DNA from: CAZBGL01 sp964491375 | Lineage (GTDB): Bacteria > Desulfobacterota > Deferrisomatia > Deferrisomatales > Deferrisomataceae | DNA length: 7,124 bases | Reading direction: 5' to 3' | NCBI GenBank assembly: GCA_964491375.1 | Contig: CAZBGL010000032.1 | Coordinates: 1 to 7,124, forward strand | In this document: positions 5,459 through 7,124 of the stretch, piece by piece | Position numbering within the stretch: position 1 is the first letter of the stretch | Layout: each line of letters opens with the position of its first letter | Made by a program: the position numbers and the translations under genes | The notes under the pieces: generated by a model | What the model was told of the DNA's origin: nothing | What the model saw: only the letters and a program-made list of their open reading frames with translations | Databases searched by the model: none

Positions 5459-5528
5459 ATGCGTGCGCCGAAGGGGGGGTACGCCGGCCGGATCCCCTGG
5501 GGGGCACGCGGTTCGCACGCGGGTTCGT

Positions 5529-6824
5529 ATGGGAGCCATGATCGGGATTTGCACCGCTCTTCTGCTCTTCGTGGCCACCGCCGCCACGGCGGCCCCGGTT
5601 CCCTTGATCGAGGTGGAGGGTGCCATCGGGCCGGTTGCAGCCGAGTACGTGGAGGACGCCCTGGCCGGCCTGGACCCGGTGCGGAGCCCGTTCGCCGTGG
5701 TGCGCCTGGACACGCCCGGGGGCCTCGACCGGGCCATGCGCCGCATCGTGCGGGCGGTGCTGCGCGCACCGGTGCCCGTGGTGGTCTGGGTGGGGCCGCC
5801 TGGCGCCCGGGCCGCCAGCGCCGGGCTGTTCGTCGTGGCCGCGGCCCACGTGGCCGCCATGGCCCCGGGCACGAACCTGGGCGCGGCCCATCCCGTGGCC
5901 ATCGGGCCGGGCGGCGGGGACGAGACCCTCAAAAAAAAGGCCGAGGAGGACGCGGCCGCCTACATCCGCTCGCTGGCCCGCCAGCGGGGCCGGGATCCGG
6001 CGTGGTTCGAGCGGGCCGTGAAGGAAAGCCTCAGCCTGGCCGCCGAGGAGGCTGTGGAGCAAGGGGTGGTCGACTTTCTTGCGGCGGACCTCGGCGAACT
6101 CCTTGAGCGGCTCGACGGCCGGAAGGTGGCGTTCGGGAGCGCCGAGGTCGTTCTCGAGACCCGGGGCGTGGAGCTGCGGACCGTGGGATGGAGCCTGCGG
6201 CAGCGGGTGCTCCGGGTGCTCTCCGATCCCAACGTGGCATATCTGTTGCTCCTTCTTGGCTTCTACGGTCTGTTCTTCGAGCTGTCCAACCCGGGGAGCA
6301 TCTTCCCCGGGGTCCTGGGTGGACTGTGCCTGATCCTGGCCTTCGTGGGGCTCCAGACCCTCCCGTTCAACTACGGAGGGATCCTGCTCATCCTCCTGGG
6401 GCTCGTGTTGCTTCTCCTGGAGGTGAAGATCACGTCCTTCGGGTTGCTTACCGTGGGCGGGGTGCTCGCGCTGACCCTGGGAAGCCTCATGCTGTTCAAG
6501 ACCGCCGACGCCTATGTGAAGCTGAGCTGGGGTGTGCTGGTGCCGGCCGTGGCCGCCACCGTGGCGTTTTTTCTGTTCGCGGTGGGCAAGGGGATCGCGG
6601 CCCAGCGGGCCCGGCGCCTGGGCGGGGCCGAGGGGATGCGTGGCGAGACGGGCCGGGCGCTCGAGGCCCTGGAGCCCGGCCGGCCGGGCAAGGTGTTCGT
6701 GCACGGTGAGTACTGGAACGCCCTGGCCGAGGAGCCCGTGCCGGCCGGCGCCGAGATCGAGGTGACGGATGTGAACGGCCTCACGCTGCGGGTCAGGCCC
6801 CGTGAGGGGGAAAGGAGGAGTTGA
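5529..6824 (+). CDS. nfeD: NfeD full-length membrane serine protease (ClpP-class)
   Basis: 431 residues from the chosen ATG. Order: signal peptide or anchor (about 1-22, GICTALLLFVATAATAA), periplasmic ClpP-class protease domain (about 25-200), five membrane segments (about 236-250, 258-276, 282-298, 302-322, 335-354) and a cytosolic OB-fold NfeD domain (about 366-425, ending VNGLTLRVRP). The protease looks active: LDTPGG (60-65), nucleophile Ser97 in AASAG, GTNLGAAHPV (114-123) and a Lys cluster at 135-137 supplying the general base, followed by DAAAYIRSLARQRGRD. The archaeal relative PH1510 uses a Ser-Lys pair to cleave the hydrophobic tail of its stomatin partner. Here too a slipin gene follows after 2 nt, with its ribosome-binding site inside the nfeD end. 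The start is uncertain: ATG 5529 has only a weak GCGGG upstream, and ATG 5538 is an alternative. Reading further upstream would run through the promoter. An A8 run (5931-5938) encodes the Lys cluster. Confidence 0.93.
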   Translation: MGAMIGICTALLLFVATAATAAPVPLIEVEGAIGPVAAEYVEDALAGLDPVRSPFAVVRLDTPGGLDRAMRRIVRAVLRAPVPVVVWVGPPGARAASAGLFVVAAAHVAAMAPGTNLGAAHPVAIGPGGGDETLKKKAEEDAAAYIRSLARQRGRDPAWFERAVKESLSLAAEEAVEQGVVDFLAADLGELLERLDGRKVAFGSAEVVLETRGVELRTVGWSLRQRVLRVLSDPNVAYLLLLLGFYGLFFELSNPGSIFPGVLGGLCLILAFVGLQTLPFNYGGILLILLGLVLLLLEVKITSFGLLTVGGVLALTLGSLMLFKTADAYVKLSWGVLVPAVAATVAFFLFAVGKGIAAQRARRLGGAEGMRGETGRALEALEPGRPGKVFVHGEYWNALAEEPVPAGAEIEVTDVNGLTLRVRPREGERRS

Positions 6825-6826
6825 CC

Positions 6827-7124
6827 ATGTACTATCTCCCGGTGTTCGTATTGGTGTTGCTGGCCTTTCTGGCGTCGGCCATCCGGATCCTCAGGGAGTA
6901 CGAAAGGGCTGTGGTGTTCCGCCTGGGCCGGGCCATCGGGGTGAAGGGGCCCGGGCTCATCGTTCTGATCCCGTTCATCGATCGCATGGTCAAGGTGAGC
7001 CTGCGCACCGTGGCCCACGACGTACCCTCCCAGGACGTGATCACGGCGGACAACGTTTCGGTCAAGGTGAACGCGGTGGTGTACTTCCGGGTGATCGACC
7101 CCATGAAGGCGATCGTCGAGGTGG
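6827..7124 (+). CDS. Slipin (SPFH / stomatin-like membrane protein), C-terminus cut by window edge
   Basis: 99 residues are visible and the frame is open at the right edge. A short N-terminal membrane segment (about 3-19, YLPVFVLVLLAFLASAI) is followed directly by the SPFH/band-7 start, REYERAVVFRLGR (23-35), then KGPGLIVLIPFID (40-52) and the strand-rich DVPSQDVITADNVSVKVNAVVYFRV (67-91). That order is diagnostic of prokaryotic slipins, usually about 250 residues, so more than half is missing. Slipins form large membrane-bound oligomers that organise membrane microdomains; NfeD proteins are their genetic and physical partners. A perfect AGGAGG lies 8 nt before the ATG, inside the end of nfeD. 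The stop-to-start gap is 2 nt, so the two are almost certainly cotranscribed and translationally coupled. Confidence 0.95.
   Translation, partial: MYYLPVFVLVLLAFLASAIRILREYERAVVFRLGRAIGVKGPGLIVLIPFIDRMVKVSLRTVAHDVPSQDVITADNVSVKVNAVVYFRVIDPMKAIVEV

Noticed and set aside
4668..5528. 287-residue N-terminal extension of NfeD
   Set aside because: It would be antisense to the AEC permease and cross both divergent promoters. NfeD naturally begins with the signal peptide at 5529.
5457..6704. 415-residue minus-strand ORF antisense to NfeD
   Set aside because: His/Gln/Pro-rich shadow frame without motifs.

Overview
The window is very GC-rich and has strong Shine-Dalgarno sites and sigma70-like promoters. 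The order rpsF-rpsR-DUF2232 (normally followed by rplI), next to an NfeD-slipin pair, suggests a bacterium of the deltaproteobacterial / Desulfobacterota type. That placement is inferred from gene order and protein character; no rRNA or other marker here proves it. There are eight genes, two of them cut by the window edges. Almost all DNA is coding, and the many long ORFs in other frames are GC-driven shadows.

Layout. (1) Positions 1-1614, minus strand: the ribosomal-protein operon rpsF (S6), rpsR (S18) and a DUF2232 (YybS-like) membrane protein that runs off the left edge. It has a recognisable promoter and an about 85-nt leader with a GC-rich hairpin just before rpsF, a candidate site for S6:S18 feedback control. 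(2) 1615-2922, minus: a TolC-family outer-membrane efflux protein with no pump or adaptor gene beside it. An 18-bp perfect palindrome just upstream of its start looks like a repressor operator. (3) 3090-4358, plus: a PLP-dependent, diaminopimelate-decarboxylase-like enzyme with an unusual set of active-site motifs. (4) 4386-5294, minus: an AEC-family permease, convergent with the decarboxylase. (5) 5295-5528: a divergent promoter region with three tandem degenerate about 17-bp units, a small hairpin and a 14-bp palindrome. (6) 5529-7124, plus: a full-length NfeD membrane serine protease followed 2 nt later by a slipin (SPFH/stomatin-like) gene cut by the right edge; the pair forms a membrane quality-control or raft-type operon.

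How the parts relate. Three functional groups can be supported: ribosome small-subunit assembly (rpsF-rpsR), envelope export (TolC-like, AEC permease), and membrane proteolysis/scaffolding (NfeD-slipin). The decarboxylase stands alone. I see no phage, IS element, CRISPR, tRNA or toxin-antitoxin gene, and no convincing new multi-gene system. The points most worth a second look are regulatory (the S6:S18 leader, the tolC operator palindrome, the tandem repeats in the AEC leader) and the substrate of the variant decarboxylase.
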